DNA of 64,000 bases from Gonocerus acuteangulatus (GCA_946811695.1 OX328132.1:54633359-54697358), one strand, 5' to 3'. Shown: positions 32,330 through 42,036, counted from the first letter of the stretch. Notes: generated from the letters alone by a model not told the origin. A program made the numbers and translations.

Positions 32330-33580
32330 TACTGAGGGAATCGCCACACTTGCGGATGCTCATACATCCGCAAATAAATAGTAAGCAAATCAATAGAGTG
32401 CTAACATTTTTGGGTTATTATTATTAATGTCTGGGAAATCGTTTTAAATGTGAAGCATCTCTTCGAATGTTAATTAGATTTCCTACAATTTCGTTTCCTT
32501 TGCGAATTTTGATAGAGTGATCTCATCCGGAGAAATCGGTGATTAAATGGAGTCATTTCCGCTTAGGATACTGTAAGTTTCCTGTTGGGGTTCATTTTTG
32601 AGTGATAGATTATAAGTTTTCTTAATGACACTAGAGATAGGAACGGCAACATGGTAAGGTAACACAGCTTCTTCAGAAGGAAAACATTCTCAGATCTTAT
32701 GATTGTACCATTTCATATGCGGGCACCTGAGAATTGGAGGACGATTCGAGGCCAATTTTTTTATTTGCGTTCTTCTCCCAGGATGCAGAAGGTCTTCAGA
32801 AGGGGGATCGTTTCTTGATTCGAAAAGGGTTGCTGGTCCGAATTAAAAATTGATGCTGCCAAGAGGATACTCTTGATGGGAGGGGGGGGGGGGGGAGGAT
32901 AGGAGTCGGTAAAAGTCAATACTGGCAAGGAATGACACTTTGCTTAATGGGCAAGCTTCCTAAATATTCTAGGCCAACGTACACGCACTCAGCGCAAAAC
33001 CTTATTAAATTTTTAACCCTTTTCCTGAGCTCTTACGTGTGGGGGGGGGATTGGCTAATTTTAATACGGAGCCACCCTTCCTTTTACATATTAAACCCCA
33101 CAGATCCCAAAGGAATGTCCAGAGCAGGGCTCTTTGTTTACTCCCCCCCCTGCGTTATTAATAATTTAACTTTAATATGTGCTCGTGCCGTCTCGGTATT
33201 ACGAAAAATCTTTATTGGTCTGACAGAAAGAGACCGCACTCACCTTCACCGCAATATTAAATATTCACTTCGCTTTTGAGACTTGCGGCCGGGGAACTGC
33301 TCGTTCCCATTATCACTTTGAGAATTTTATTGAGGTTCCTCTTATGCTCGAATGTTGCATTGTTAACACTCGAAAAATCAAAACTTTCATAAGGCTGAGG
33401 AAAATAGAGAAAATATTTCTTGTGCCTAGGATTATTCCTAACCACAATATAGGATATTAAATAATTCCACGCAGCTCTCAGGCTTGAATCGATTCTACAG
33501 TGCAAACCTTTTTTGAACGTATATATATTCAAAGAAATATTACAATCTACAATACGATTGTGTTGTGCAATTTCATACTA
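32330..33580. other. no recognisable gene
   Basis: The frame at 32932-33279 crosses poly(G) and poly(C) tracts and resembles nothing known to me. Poly(G) lies at 32881-32896. Confidence 0.35.
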
Positions 33581-33584
33581 GTAG

Positions 33585-33991
33585 CTTCCTCAACGCCCAG
33601 TGTGTTAGTTCACATATTACGCACACATATATTAAACGACTGGTTGCAACACTGGCTACAAACAAACAAAAAATTATCACAAATTAAGAACACAGTAAAA
33701 GCATGGAGTAACGAACAACATACCTTGACAAGAAGAGACCAAGTAGTACTTACCAGACTTCGCATTGGACACTCGTTGCTCACACATAATTACCTCATGG
33801 AGAAAAAAGACAAACCAATATGCAGAGTTTGTAACACAACTCTGACAATTAAACACATACTCACTGAATGTAAACGACGCGACAAACTGAACATTCCACA
33901 CGACCTACAAGAACTTCTCACAGAGGGTAGTCCATACATAAACTCTATACTTCAATATTTAAAAGACATAAACATTTACCACAGAATCTGA
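33585..33991 (+). pseudogene. LINE ORF2 C-terminal domain with CCHC-type motif
   Basis: The frame reads VVLTRLRIGHSLLTHNYLME, then the metal-binding pattern CRVCNTTLTIKHILTEC, where Cys-x2-Cys, His and Cys are all kept, then RRDKLNIPHDLQELL and a final DINIYHRI. It aligns along its length with residues 296-417 of the frame at 47284-48537 (LARLRIGHTRLTH, CTICNSDLTVQYILTDC). RLRIGH.LLTH plus C..C....H.L..C is the hallmark end of I/R1-type LINE ORF2, beyond RNase H. The polymerase and RNase H parts are absent. The ORF start upstream of 33585 is host or other sequence. Confidence 0.75.
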
Positions 33992-34430
33992 GGAAACGAA
34001 AGATATTTTAAGATAATTTTTATTTATTTATTTATTTTTATTTTATTTATTTATTTTTTATTTTTTTTCTCTCCCTATTATGTAATTATTACTCAATTTT
34101 ACTTGGTCATTAATGGAAAACCACAACATGTAGCATCCTCCATGACCTAATAAATAGTTAAATAATGGCAGTTAGTTTTAGTGATAAGTTATGTAAATAC
34201 ATTAACTATAGTTCAAATAGCAAGGCTCTAAATAATGTTTAGCAATTAATTCTTAACACAAACCTACTAACTTTTGTCTTATGCTCTCCTTAAACTTTTT
34301 TTTTTTTTTTGTTTGGTACTATAAGTTACTGTTAATTGTGAATACATAAATTTGTATTTTTTACTGTATCTTAAAAAAAAAATAAGAGCAAGTCGCCGTC
34401 GTTGCGAAGCTCGTAAAATAAATAAATAAC
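33585..34430 (+). mobile_element. 5'-truncated I-clade-like LINE, copy 1
   Basis: The element comprises the last 135 codons of ORF2 (33585-33991), a 3' UTR with TTTA-type repeats, and a terminal AAATAAATAAATAA near 34430. It is the same family as 47345-49090 but from a diverged copy. 5' truncation is the normal outcome of target-primed reverse transcription. A target duplication was not found. Confidence 0.7.
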
Positions 34431-34873
34431 TACACCCTTCCCCTAGCCAGGAGAATTGGAGACGAATAAGGCGTGGGCATTGATATTCCGAGGAAAGAAA
34501 ATATCCATCGATATCACACTCAATAAATATAATCATAATTACATTGATTTTTGATCAGTCCACGACTCTTCACCGCCATAGTAGATCTCAGGGCCACATC
34601 CAGTTAGGGCGCCTTGTGGTAGAGGAAGGATGATGGTGGATAATGATCGTGCTGTTGGATTGTATACGTGATTAATAGTTCAACAACTACAAATGAAAAC
34701 ATTCATGAGTTTTAAATCATTTGTTAGAAGATAATTTTCTGTTTATCTAAAACTTCTTTGTTTTCAATTATAAAGGTTATTGTTTTAGCATAAATATGCT
34801 TTAGCGATGACTAAATTAGAAAAAAAAAACGTTACAAAGAAGTGCCCGCTGGCGTTCGCGCATGCGCGGTGGC

Positions 34874-34962
34874 CATGTACGAAAAAGAAGGTGGAAGACC
34901 CAAGAAGGTTTGGGTGGACCCAAAGCATATTTATTTTCCCGAATTTGAGCAGAAGGCTCTAA
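34874..34962 (+). CDS. short coding-like segment after an NRF-1-like site
   Basis: ATG in a good context (GGCCATGTAC) opens MYEKEGGRPKKVWVDPKHIY and FPEFEQKAL before running into TTTA repeats. Eighteen bases upstream lies the palindrome CGCGCATGCGCG (about 34855-34867), a full match to an NRF-1-type site. A related, broken sequence is at 19828-19936, so this is a repeated element or a retrocopied 5' end rather than a unique host exon. The family is unknown to me. The downstream AAATAAAT-like run may be a retroelement tail inserted on the minus strand. Confidence 0.3.
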
Positions 34963-35111
34963 TTTATTTATTTATTTATTACACGCAATGACAGCTATTC
35001 AATAGAAATTATACACATTTACAGTTATATTAATTAATACAAATAAACAGTTATATGAATATATTAATTACGCCTTATTACATATAACTCTAATTTGTTA
35101 CAATTAATCTT

Positions 35112-35161
35112 GTGTATGTATGTATATATATATATATATATATATGTATACATATATATAT
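35112..35161. repeat. imperfect (TA)n/(TGTA)n array
   Basis: TA run with TGTA and CATA interruptions, at the outer edge of the inverted Penelope-like pair. Confidence 0.9.
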
Positions 35162-35237
35162 AAGTACAGATGGAATGGTTGGGATTCGGCTAAATAAACC
35201 TCAATATGATTTTGTTTTAAAAAAATCTATATTTCGG

Positions 35238-35274
35238 ACGTTTCGGCTACTCATTGGTAGCCTTCGTCAGCTAA
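35238..35274 (-). ncRNA. hammerhead-ribozyme-like core, left arm
   Basis: Minus strand: CTGACGA, A, perfect six-base stem GGCTAC/GTAGCC with loop CAATGA, then GAAACGTC. CTGANGA and GAAA are invariant in hammerhead ribozymes, and the GTC after GAAAC could be the cleavage triplet. Stem III would be minimal, as reported for Penelope-like hammerheads, which may act as dimers. The mirror copy is at 37047-37080. Confidence 0.6.
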
Positions 35275-35781
35275 AATGACAAAAAAAAGAAATTAATACA
35301 GAAACAATCAAGAAAAATTTTTATAATTGTGATAGGTAACAGAACTATAGATACAGTTTAACTTATAACAGATCATATCGTCTTAAAATTCTTAGAATGA
35401 GTAGAATGAAAAAGAAAATAGGTACAGTAATTGATTTTAATAGTAATTAGTAACATTAATTGATTTTACAAAGAAATAAGAGAACTATATACCAATGACA
35501 AATATAGTAGCTAATAGTAACATTAATTAATTTTACACAGAAATAAGATACTACATACCAATGGAAATGCCGAGCGGCAGAGGAAGACCAAGGTTGGCAA
35601 TTAAGTAACCATTGTGAAAGTGTCTAAGGAAAAAAGGAATCTGCAAGGGGTATATGTAACTGGAAACAGCAAAAGGTGGGGGAAAACGGGCGGTAGGATC
35701 AAACAGATGTTTATGACATTTTATGACAGGAAAGGAGAAAAAGGTGTTAATGGAAGGATACCCAAGGGGCAAGGTAAAAAT

Positions 35782-36171
35782 CTAGGTAGGTGGTCGGGCG
35801 AGTATTTGGAAAATATTAGCGTACATAGGAGAAATGCCTTGTTGGTCAGTTTTGTAATTTATATTGTTTTTGTTTAAGTTTATGTGTACACATTCCGAGA
35901 TCTGTAGTCTTTTTTTGTTACGTTGTGTAGAAAGAATTTTCGTGTCGTCGAAGTTAAAAGTGTGTTTTTGTGTAATGGCGTGTTTTGCAAGTGCAGATTT
36001 ATCTATTTCTTTATTAGTGATGGTTCGTTTATGTTGTGTAAGACGTGAGTGAATGTCATTTATGGTTTCTCCTATGTATACACCATTACAGGAAGGGGTT
36101 TGGCAAGGGACTTGGTAAACACATCGGGTTGTATGTTCAAAAGGGATGGGATTCAAACTCAAAGATCCCAT
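35782..36171 (-). CDS. GIY-YIG endonuclease end of Penelope-like ORF, left arm
   Basis: The frame encodes 129 residues. From residue 9 (IPFEHTTRCVYQVPC) it is identical to the right-arm ORF at 36146-36535. The first eight residues come from the spacer and the opposite arm, so the Met is not the original start. Key residues are as in the right arm: Y19, YIGE at 32-35, R43, H47, E93. In intact elements this domain follows the reverse transcriptase and nicks the target DNA. The RT is missing here, so the element cannot move by itself. Confidence 0.75.
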   Translation of the reverse strand: MGSLSLNPIPFEHTTRCVYQVPCQTPSCNGVYIGETINDIHSRLTQHKRTITNKEIDKSALAKHAITQKHTFNFDDTKILSTQRNKKRLQISECVHINLNKNNINYKTDQQGISPMYANIFQILARPPT

Positions 36172-36535
36172 CCCTTTTGAACATACAACCCGATGTGTTT
36201 ACCAAGTCCCTTGCCAAACCCCTTCCTGTAATGGTGTATACATAGGAGAAACCATAAATGACATTCACTCACGTCTTACACAACATAAACGAACCATCAC
36301 TAATAAAGAAATAGATAAATCTGCACTTGCAAAACACGCCATTACACAAAAACACACTTTTAACTTCGACGACACGAAAATTCTTTCTACACAACGTAAC
36401 AAAAAAAGACTACAGATCTCGGAATGTGTACACATAAACTTAAACAAAAACAATATAAATTACAAAACTGACCAACAAGGCATTTCTCCTATGTACGCTA
36501 ATATTTTCCAAATACTCGCCCGACCACCTACCTAG
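36146..36535 (+). CDS. GIY-YIG endonuclease end of Penelope-like ORF, right arm
   Basis: The ORF encodes 129 residues. CVYQVPCQTPSCNGVYIGET (17-36) holds the paired Cys residues and the two halves of the GIY-YIG signature in their Penelope form (VY at 18-19, YIG at 32-34). It is followed by the catalytic Arg in IHSRLTQH (R43), His 47, and the metal-binding Glu in ISECVHI (E93). The protein ends LARPPT at TAG. No stop or frameshift interrupts it. Penelope-like elements code RT followed by such a nuclease; only the nuclease end survives. A 73-codon frame just downstream (36545-36766) lies in the 3' UTR and is probably not translated. Confidence 0.8.
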   Translation: MGFKLKDPIPFEHTTRCVYQVPCQTPSCNGVYIGETINDIHSRLTQHKRTITNKEIDKSALAKHAITQKHTFNFDDTKILSTQRNKKRLQISECVHINLNKNNINYKTDQQGISPMYANIFQILARPPT

Positions 36536-37046
36536 ATTTTTACCTTGCCCCTTGGGTATCCTTCCATTAACACCTTTTTCTCCTTTCCTGTCATAAAATG
36601 TCATAAACATCTGTTTGATCCTACCGCCCGTTTTCCCCCACCTTTTGCTGTTTCCAGTTACATATACCCCTTGCAGATTCCTTTTTTCCTTAGACACTTT
36701 CACAATGGTTACTTAATTGCCAACCTTGGTCTTCCTCTGCCGCTCGGCATTTCCATTGGTATGTAGTATCTTATTTCTGTGTAAAATTAATTAATGTTAC
36801 TATTAGCTACTATATTTGTCATTGGTATATAGTTCTCTTATTTCTTTGTAAAATCAATTAATGTTACTAATTACTATTAAAATCAATTACTGTACCTATT
36901 TTCTTTTTCATTCTACTCATTCTAAGAATTTTAAGACGATATGATCTGTTATAAGTTAAACTGTATCTATAGTTCTGTTACCTATCACAATTATAAAAAT
37001 TTTTCTTGATTGTTTCTGTATTAATTTCTTTTTTTTGTCATTTTAG

Positions 37047-37080
37047 CTGACGAAGGCTACCAATGAGTAGCCGAAACGTC
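37047..37080 (+). ncRNA. hammerhead-ribozyme-like core, right arm
   Basis: Exact mirror of 35238-35274: CTGACGA, stem GGCTAC/GTAGCC, GAAACGTC. It lies about 80 bp inside the outer end of the right Penelope-like arm, the place where terminal repeats of these elements carry hammerheads. Confidence 0.6.
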
Positions 37081-37184
37081 CGAAATATAGATTTTTTTAA
37101 AACAAAATCATATTGAGGTTTATTTAGCCGAATCCCAACCATTCCATCTGTACTTATCACCTCGACGGCTAACTATCTAATCAT

Positions 37185-37188
<4 letters not shown>

Positions 37189-37228
<40 letters not shown>
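37189..37228. repeat. (TA)n microsatellite
   Basis: TA run of 40 bp between two inverted Penelope-like structures. Confidence 0.97.
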
Positions 37229-37234
<6 letters not shown>

Positions 37235-37276
37235 CATTCGGCATCTGTCTCCAGCGGTCTTGCTCCTCCTGTCATC

Positions 37277-37312
37277 GCAATATTTCGCCGGATTCCTCTC
37301 CGGCTTCTTCAG
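37277..37312 (-). ncRNA. hammerhead-ribozyme-like core
   Basis: Minus strand: CTGAAGA, stem II GCCGGA/TCCGGC with a GAGGAA loop, GAAATATTGCG. Its mirror copy is at 37445-37480. Confidence 0.5.
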
Positions 37313-37444
37313 GCAATCATTCATCCTTGCTGGTTGGTAAGGGAATGAGCTCGTCAGCGGTTTGGGCCCGACCAAGAGGGATAAGAAGGGCCCAAACCGC
37401 TGACGAGCTCATTCCCTTACCAACCAGCAAGGATGAATGATTGC

Positions 37445-37480
37445 CTGAAGAAGCCGGAGAGGAATCCGGCGAAATATTGC
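37445..37480 (+). ncRNA. hammerhead-ribozyme-like core
   Basis: Plus-strand mirror of the preceding core: CTGAAGA at 37445-37451, GAAAT at 37471-37475. Confidence 0.5.
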
Positions 37481-37562
37481 GATGACAGGAGGAGCAAGAC
37501 CGCTGGAGACAGATGCCGAATGAACAACACATTGAATTCCCAGCGAAGTAGCTTGAAAAATA

Positions 37563-37633
<71 letters not shown>
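37563..37633. repeat. (TA)n microsatellite
   Basis: TA run of about 70 bp, the longest in the window. It is followed at once by TACAGGGTGTCCCGTAAATG, an end of the CAGGGTG(T/G)CCC type also seen at 51143, with no matching right end found. Confidence 0.97.
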
Positions 37634-37636
<3 letters not shown>

Positions 37637-38230
37637 GGTGTCCCGTAAATGTCTAGTCATATTGTGGGAGGTGGTAGAGGACCTTTAGGGGAACAAAAAA
37701 TGTTCTATGACGATTTTCCGAATTCTCACACATAAGGGAGAAAACGTCGTTTTATTGTTTTATCGAGACAAACGTGGTTTTTAGAAGGATAATCGTTGTA
37801 GCTCCGGCCCAGGTGGTTCTACTAGACGTGAAACCAATCGAAAGCTGAGTAAATTTACTATAAGACTAGTTAATAGTAAACGTAAAAACGAATGAATGTA
37901 AGTATGTCTATCTTACCAAAAGAATGCTATTCTAAATTTCCTGACATTGTCTTGATATTTCTTACCAGCGTTACTCATCAATGGGCAGGATCTGAGATTT
38001 CCGGATTTCAGAAAAACTTTCTCATTTAACTCATGTATCACAACCCTGTGTTATTGAAGTATGTGAACGATTTAGCAACAAAAGTTTAAAAATAAACATG
38101 GATCTGTGAAAAGAAAATAATATTGTTTTGATCAGTTTATTCAAAAAGCTTAAAAGAAATATTTGTTTTTATAAATATTTACTTAAATATTAAGTAAATA
38201 TTTACTTAAAACAAAAAAAAATTTACTTTT
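37634..38230. other. unpaired transposon end and AT-rich sequence
   Basis: CAGGGTGTCCCGTAAATGTC at the start looks like the tip of a DNA transposon. No inverted partner was found within the next few kb. The palindrome ATTTACTTAAATATTAAGTA lies at about 38180-38210. Confidence 0.35.
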
Positions 38231-38235
38231 CAACC

Positions 38236-38262
38236 TTTCAAGACAAATGTGCCATCATCAGG
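38236..38262 (-). ncRNA. degenerate hammerhead-like core
   Basis: Minus strand: CTGATGA, T, GGCA..TGTC weak stem, T, GAAAGGTTG. CTGATGA is exact. The stem has one wobble pair and an extra base precedes GAAA. It faces away from the 38.4-39.9 kb palindrome. Confidence 0.3.
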
Positions 38263-38406
38263 TACTGGCATGCATCTCCGTTTATGTTGTTGCAGCATAA
38301 TGCTGTTCCGGTAGAAAAGCTGTATACATTTTTGATGGTTGTTTAATTCAAGAAAGTATAACTAAATATTCGATCTCCTTTTCGGTTATTTTGTCTATTA
38401 TTCTAG

Positions 38407-39870
38407 TAAAACGCAAAAAAGGTGGTATTTTCCAAAGACACCATACATATATTCTCATGTATTTCAACACACTGAATCCGAATCCGGAGTCCTTTTCACC
38501 CCAGCACGTAAGGTTGAACAGCATTAGAAGGTGAAATTTCGAATGTAGTCTTTCAAGAAAAAATAACTAGAGCTTCCATGATATGAGGGTCGTTGAATTA
38601 GAATCCGGGATCTGTTTCACCCCACCGGCGCAAAATCAAGGACAAATATGTTTATTTTGCAAAAAAATGAATTTTTGAATACTACATTAATAAGTTCTGG
38701 GGGTCGCTGACTTTGAATCCGGGGTCAGGTTGAAGGTCATTTAAAGGTCAAATTTGTTTGTTTGCGAAAAGTGAATTTCAGAGGGCAGATCCTGAATGAA
38801 CGGAAAATATGTATTTTACATTTTTTTTATCGACACACCAAATGTCACTTCTTGAAACTAGAGGATATGCAACAACGCACTGTCTATTATGGAAAAAAGT
38901 ACAAGCAAAAAGAAGAAAATATAAAAACGAGAAAATGTATGCATTAGAGAATAACCTAATCAAATAAAGTAATAAAAACATAAATAGTTCCTGATCCATA
39001 AAGATTGCGGAAGAGTTAAATCTGCTCCAGTCTCTAGAAGGTATATTTTTTTAGTTTGCAATTGTGATATAAATTCTCTTATATAACAACATAAAGTGAT
39101 ATTGAAGCAACATTTGGGTGTAGATAAAAACACATCAAATATAAAAGACAAATTTTCCGTTCATTCAGGATCTGCACAAATTTGATCTTGAAATGACCTT
39201 CAACCTGACCCAAGATTAAAAATCAGCGACCCTCAGAACTTATTAATGTAGTATTCTAGTTCTATGAAGCATCATAATCCATGGGCGTATATAAGGGGTG
39301 GGGGGCTGCAGTCCCCGATTTGATTGGTAAAAATTAATGTGATGAGATCACTTAGTTCATAACGATTATTTTATTTTGGGTGTAATAGCGTTGGTTAAAA
39401 CTATTCCAAGTTCTAAATTGTTAGTATTTCATACCCCGGAAATGGTCCCAGCCCCCCCCCCCCTCGAAATTATTTTCACGCCCATGACATAATCGTATTT
39501 TTGCATTTGGTATTGGAACAAGGAAGTGACCTTGAACTAACCTAAAAAAAAAAAAAAAATATATACGTAAAATGTTGCGTTTTTTCAGAATCTGCAGTAA
39601 AAAATACATTTTTTTTTCAAAATAAACATATTTTCCTTGAAATTACCTTGATTTTACGCCAATGGGGTAAAATAGACCCCGGATTCAATTCAGCGGCCCT
39701 CAAAACCATGGAAGCTCTAGTTATTTCTTCTTAAACGCCATTATTCAAAATTTGACCTTCAAATGCCCTTAAACTTGCCGTGCTGGGGTGAAATGGACTC
39801 CGGATTCGGATTCAGCGTGTCGAAATACCAAAGGACATATGTATGGTGTCTTCGGAAAATACCACTTTTT
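38407..39870. mobile_element. large palindromic element (about 1.25 kb without insertion)
   Basis: The left arm (AAAAGGTGGTATTTTCCAAAG, GAATCCGAATCCGGAGTCC, AATCCGGGATCTG, GGTCGCTGACTTTG, TTTCCGTTCATTCAGGATC in complement) is mirrored from 39145 to 39870. The arms contain several spaced ATCCGGNNTC words, each followed by TTTCACCCCA. The centre lies near 38980. The right arm is interrupted by the GGGCGTATATA MITE at 39280-39487. There is no coding frame. Confidence 0.75.
39280..39487. mobile_element. palindromic MITE, GGGCGTATATA ends, copy 2 (nested)
   Basis: Starts CATGGGCGTATATAAGGGG and ends TCACGCCCATGA; flanked by CATAATC on both sides (39273-39279, 39488-39494). Inner arms hold GGGGGGCTGCAG and CCAGCCCCCCC. 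It interrupts the right arm of the 38407-39870 palindrome, so it is younger than that element. Confidence 0.8.
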
Positions 39871-39932
39871 TATTTGTGTGCCTGTATATTAGAAGTCCAT
39901 ATTAGTTTTCCCTACGTCTTTACTTTAGGCTC

Positions 39933-39962
39933 CCGAAGAGGCGTCAGATGATGCGAAACATG
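39933..39962 (+). ncRNA. hammerhead-ribozyme-like core
   Basis: CCGAAGA (one base off CTGANGA), G, a GCGTC/GATGC stem with an AGAT loop, then GAAACATGTTAG. It lies about 60 bp outside the palindrome's right arm. Confidence 0.35.
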
Positions 39963-40325
39963 TTAGCCAATTTAATAAATTATTAAACACTATTTTAATT
40001 CGTAAAATGGCAAATCAATTGTATACCGATGCTCAAGACAGAATGATAATAATAACGAGAAAGATATAAAAATTTCAGCTGTAGAGTGAGGACAGGTTTT
40101 ACGAAAGGGTGAAGGTCATTTTAAAAAATGCATCCACCTGTTGAATGTGGCTGGAAGGACTGACCCCTCCAACATCGATCCACTCAGGGCTCTATAGTTT
40201 TATGAAAGCCAGGAACACCAAGTGGGACAAGAGGCTCGCTCGTGTGCCGTGTGAAATTCAACTACAAGCAAAGATAAAAAAAAAATGCATTTTCTATTTG
40301 CAAACAAAAGGGAGTTGGCTGCCAA

Positions 40326-40327
<2 letters not shown>

Positions 40328-40372
<45 letters not shown>
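40328..40372. repeat. (TA)n microsatellite
   Basis: TA run of about 45 bp at the head of a dispersed element C copy. Confidence 0.97.
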
Positions 40373-40376
<4 letters not shown>

Positions 40377-40640
40377 CACGTGTCTGTTTATGTGTTTGAC
40401 CCTTATACAAATCCACACCGTTTGACCGATTTTGAACAAACTTGGTACACATGTAGATCTTGATACGGGGAGTGTCATAGGCTAGGTCAAAAATTTCTAC
40501 CTGCTGTCAATCTGTATGTTTGTTGCTTATGCAAATCGACACCGTTTGACCGACTTATACATAACTTGGTACACAGGTAGATCTTGATAGGCTAAGGCAA
40601 AATTGTCTATCAGCTGTCAGTCTGTTTGTCTATTATTTAT
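40373..40640 (+). repeat. dispersed element C, head duplicated
   Basis: CACGTGTCTGTTTATGTGTT, CACACCGTTTGACCGATTTT, ACTTGGTACACATGTAGATC and CATAGGCTAGGTCAAAAAT match 18533-18660. The block is repeated once after about 125 bp (CGACACCGTTTGACCGACTT, GGTACACAGGTAGATCTTG). It is non-coding. Confidence 0.65.
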
Positions 40641-41115
40641 GAACAGCTGAATAAATTATTATGTTTGTATTCATTTTTTTTTTTGGAGTAAACTCCAACA
40701 TCTAATGGACCGATTTTTGTTTTCTAAGAAATATTATGTCAGATTTCATTCTAGCATCGTAATAAAACTACATTGTTTATAATGTATGATATGTAGGATG
40801 AAAATAGCCTTACCAATGAGAAGAAGGAGAACTATGCCTCACGGATGTGGAATCATTTCTGAATCTGGTCGCAGCAAGTTTGAGGAAATGAGCAGGAGTG
40901 AGGGGGAGGGGTAGTTTAGACCACCCATTAGGGTAAGGGAGGTCGAAAATGACAGAGGTGTGGAGGGAGGTGTGATAAAAGTGAGGTTGTAATGATAATG
41001 GAAGGAAGGCACGTACGAAAGGTTTTACTTTTTGATGAAGTGACATGGGTTTTAAGTGGGATTTTTTTAATAAATGGAAAATATTGGAATAGGTAGAGGA
41101 GATGACTTCTCGATC
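40641..41115. other. no recognisable gene
   Basis: AT-rich sequence with purine-rich runs at 40880-41000; nothing supported. Confidence 0.35.
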
Positions 41116-41123
41116 TATTTTTT

Positions 41124-41750
41124 GGGTATTTTTGCGAAGTCCAAATCTAGTTACTTTGAAGTATCTGTCGTGATTTTAAACAGTGATATTGTAATGAAAG
41201 TATTTCAAATCACTGCAATCACTACTAAAAGTAACTTTTGTTCACTACTATATTTATATAATATGGTTTCTAACTAACCCTTAGATAACTTGTATTTGTA
41301 AGTAATACTTTAATGCTTGTAAAACATAAATGAAAATGAGCAGAATATATTTCAGCAAGCAATATTTATTAATAAAAGGGTTAATATTATAAAAATCAAT
41401 GGTAATTGTGAAGTTTAGGGTCCTCCTCACGGATTTTTTTGTCCTGTGGTTCTATAACATATTTATATATTATATTTATTTCGCATTATGGGCGTACGTG
41501 CTATGTGTTTCCGCTCGTACGCTCGCTCAGGAAGGTATCAAAACTCTAGTCAATCCAACTCGCTACATTTAATAGAATCTATTAATTTTTGCGAGTTGGA
41601 TTGACATGAGTGTTAAACCAACAACCAACAGAATTGCCCATAGGAATAGGCAATAGAAAATCTAATGAGTTATGCGCATGCACTGAATCACTCTTATAAT
41701 CACTACAAATACTTCACAAGTAACTGGATGTGCTCTTTGCAATAATACCC
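41124..41750 (+). mobile_element. hAT-like MITE, copy 2, with perfect 8-bp target duplication
   Basis: Left end GGGTATTTTTGCGAAG and right end CTTTGCAATAATACCC are inverted repeats. TATTTTTT flanks both sides (41116-41123 and 41751-41758). An 8-bp duplication and short terminal repeats indicate the hAT superfamily. The interior matches 1429-2172 over nearly its whole length, with small deletions, and is non-coding. Confidence 0.85.
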
Positions 41751-42030
41751 TATTTTTTCACTAACCGGGGTTTTTTCTAGATTAGATAAATATTGATTTT
41801 TTAAATATTTCGTTTAACACGTTACTTGGACACAATCTACCGAGTTTTCTTGGAAGAAAGGAAACTTAAGGCCGATAATGTTAAATCCATAATTTGGTTC
41901 CAGTGTAAGCCTCCATTCCTTATGGATGTATTTTACTTATTTTTACGAAAATCATCTGTTTTTGGTTGAGTAGGATGTATACCAAGTTTTGTTGTAAAAT
42001 AACTCAAATGTGGCTACTACTGTGTGTGTG

Positions 42031-42036
<6 letters not shown>

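Larger units (their letters stand above)
35160..37157. mobile_element. head-to-head pair of 5'-truncated Penelope-like elements
   Basis: Two arms of about 990 bp (35160-36151 and 36165-37157) are inverted copies with no difference that I could find by eye. A 13-bp unpaired centre separates them near 36158. Each arm runs outward from a truncated ORF, through the GIY-YIG nuclease end, an approximately 500-bp 3' UTR and a hammerhead-like core, to CTGTACTTAT near the outer end. Truncated, inverted-joined copies are known for Penelope-like elements. The arm identity implies recent formation, gene conversion, or an assembly fold-back artefact. Confidence 0.8.
37229..37529. mobile_element. small inverted pair with hammerhead-like cores, bounded by (TA)n
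   Basis: Two 141-bp arms (37229-37369, 37388-37529) appear perfectly inverted around an 18-bp centre. Each holds one hammerhead-like core facing outward: CTGAAGA, A, six-base stem GCCGGA/TCCGGC, GAAATATTG. TA arrays lie on both sides (to 37228 and from 37563). The layout repeats that of 35160-37157 in miniature with an unrelated sequence, so it is the terminal part of a different Penelope-like lineage. Confidence 0.65.

Noticed and set aside
36545..36766. 73-codon frame (and its mirror 35551-35772) as a second Penelope ORF
   Set aside because: It lies in the 3' UTR right after the nuclease stop, has no recognisable motif, and is duplicated only because the arms are.
35160..37157. Virus or integron reading of the GIY-YIG palindrome
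   Set aside because: VY...YIGE with the Cys pairs, the adjoining hammerhead-like ends and the truncation pattern fit a Penelope-like retroelement; no viral gene is present.
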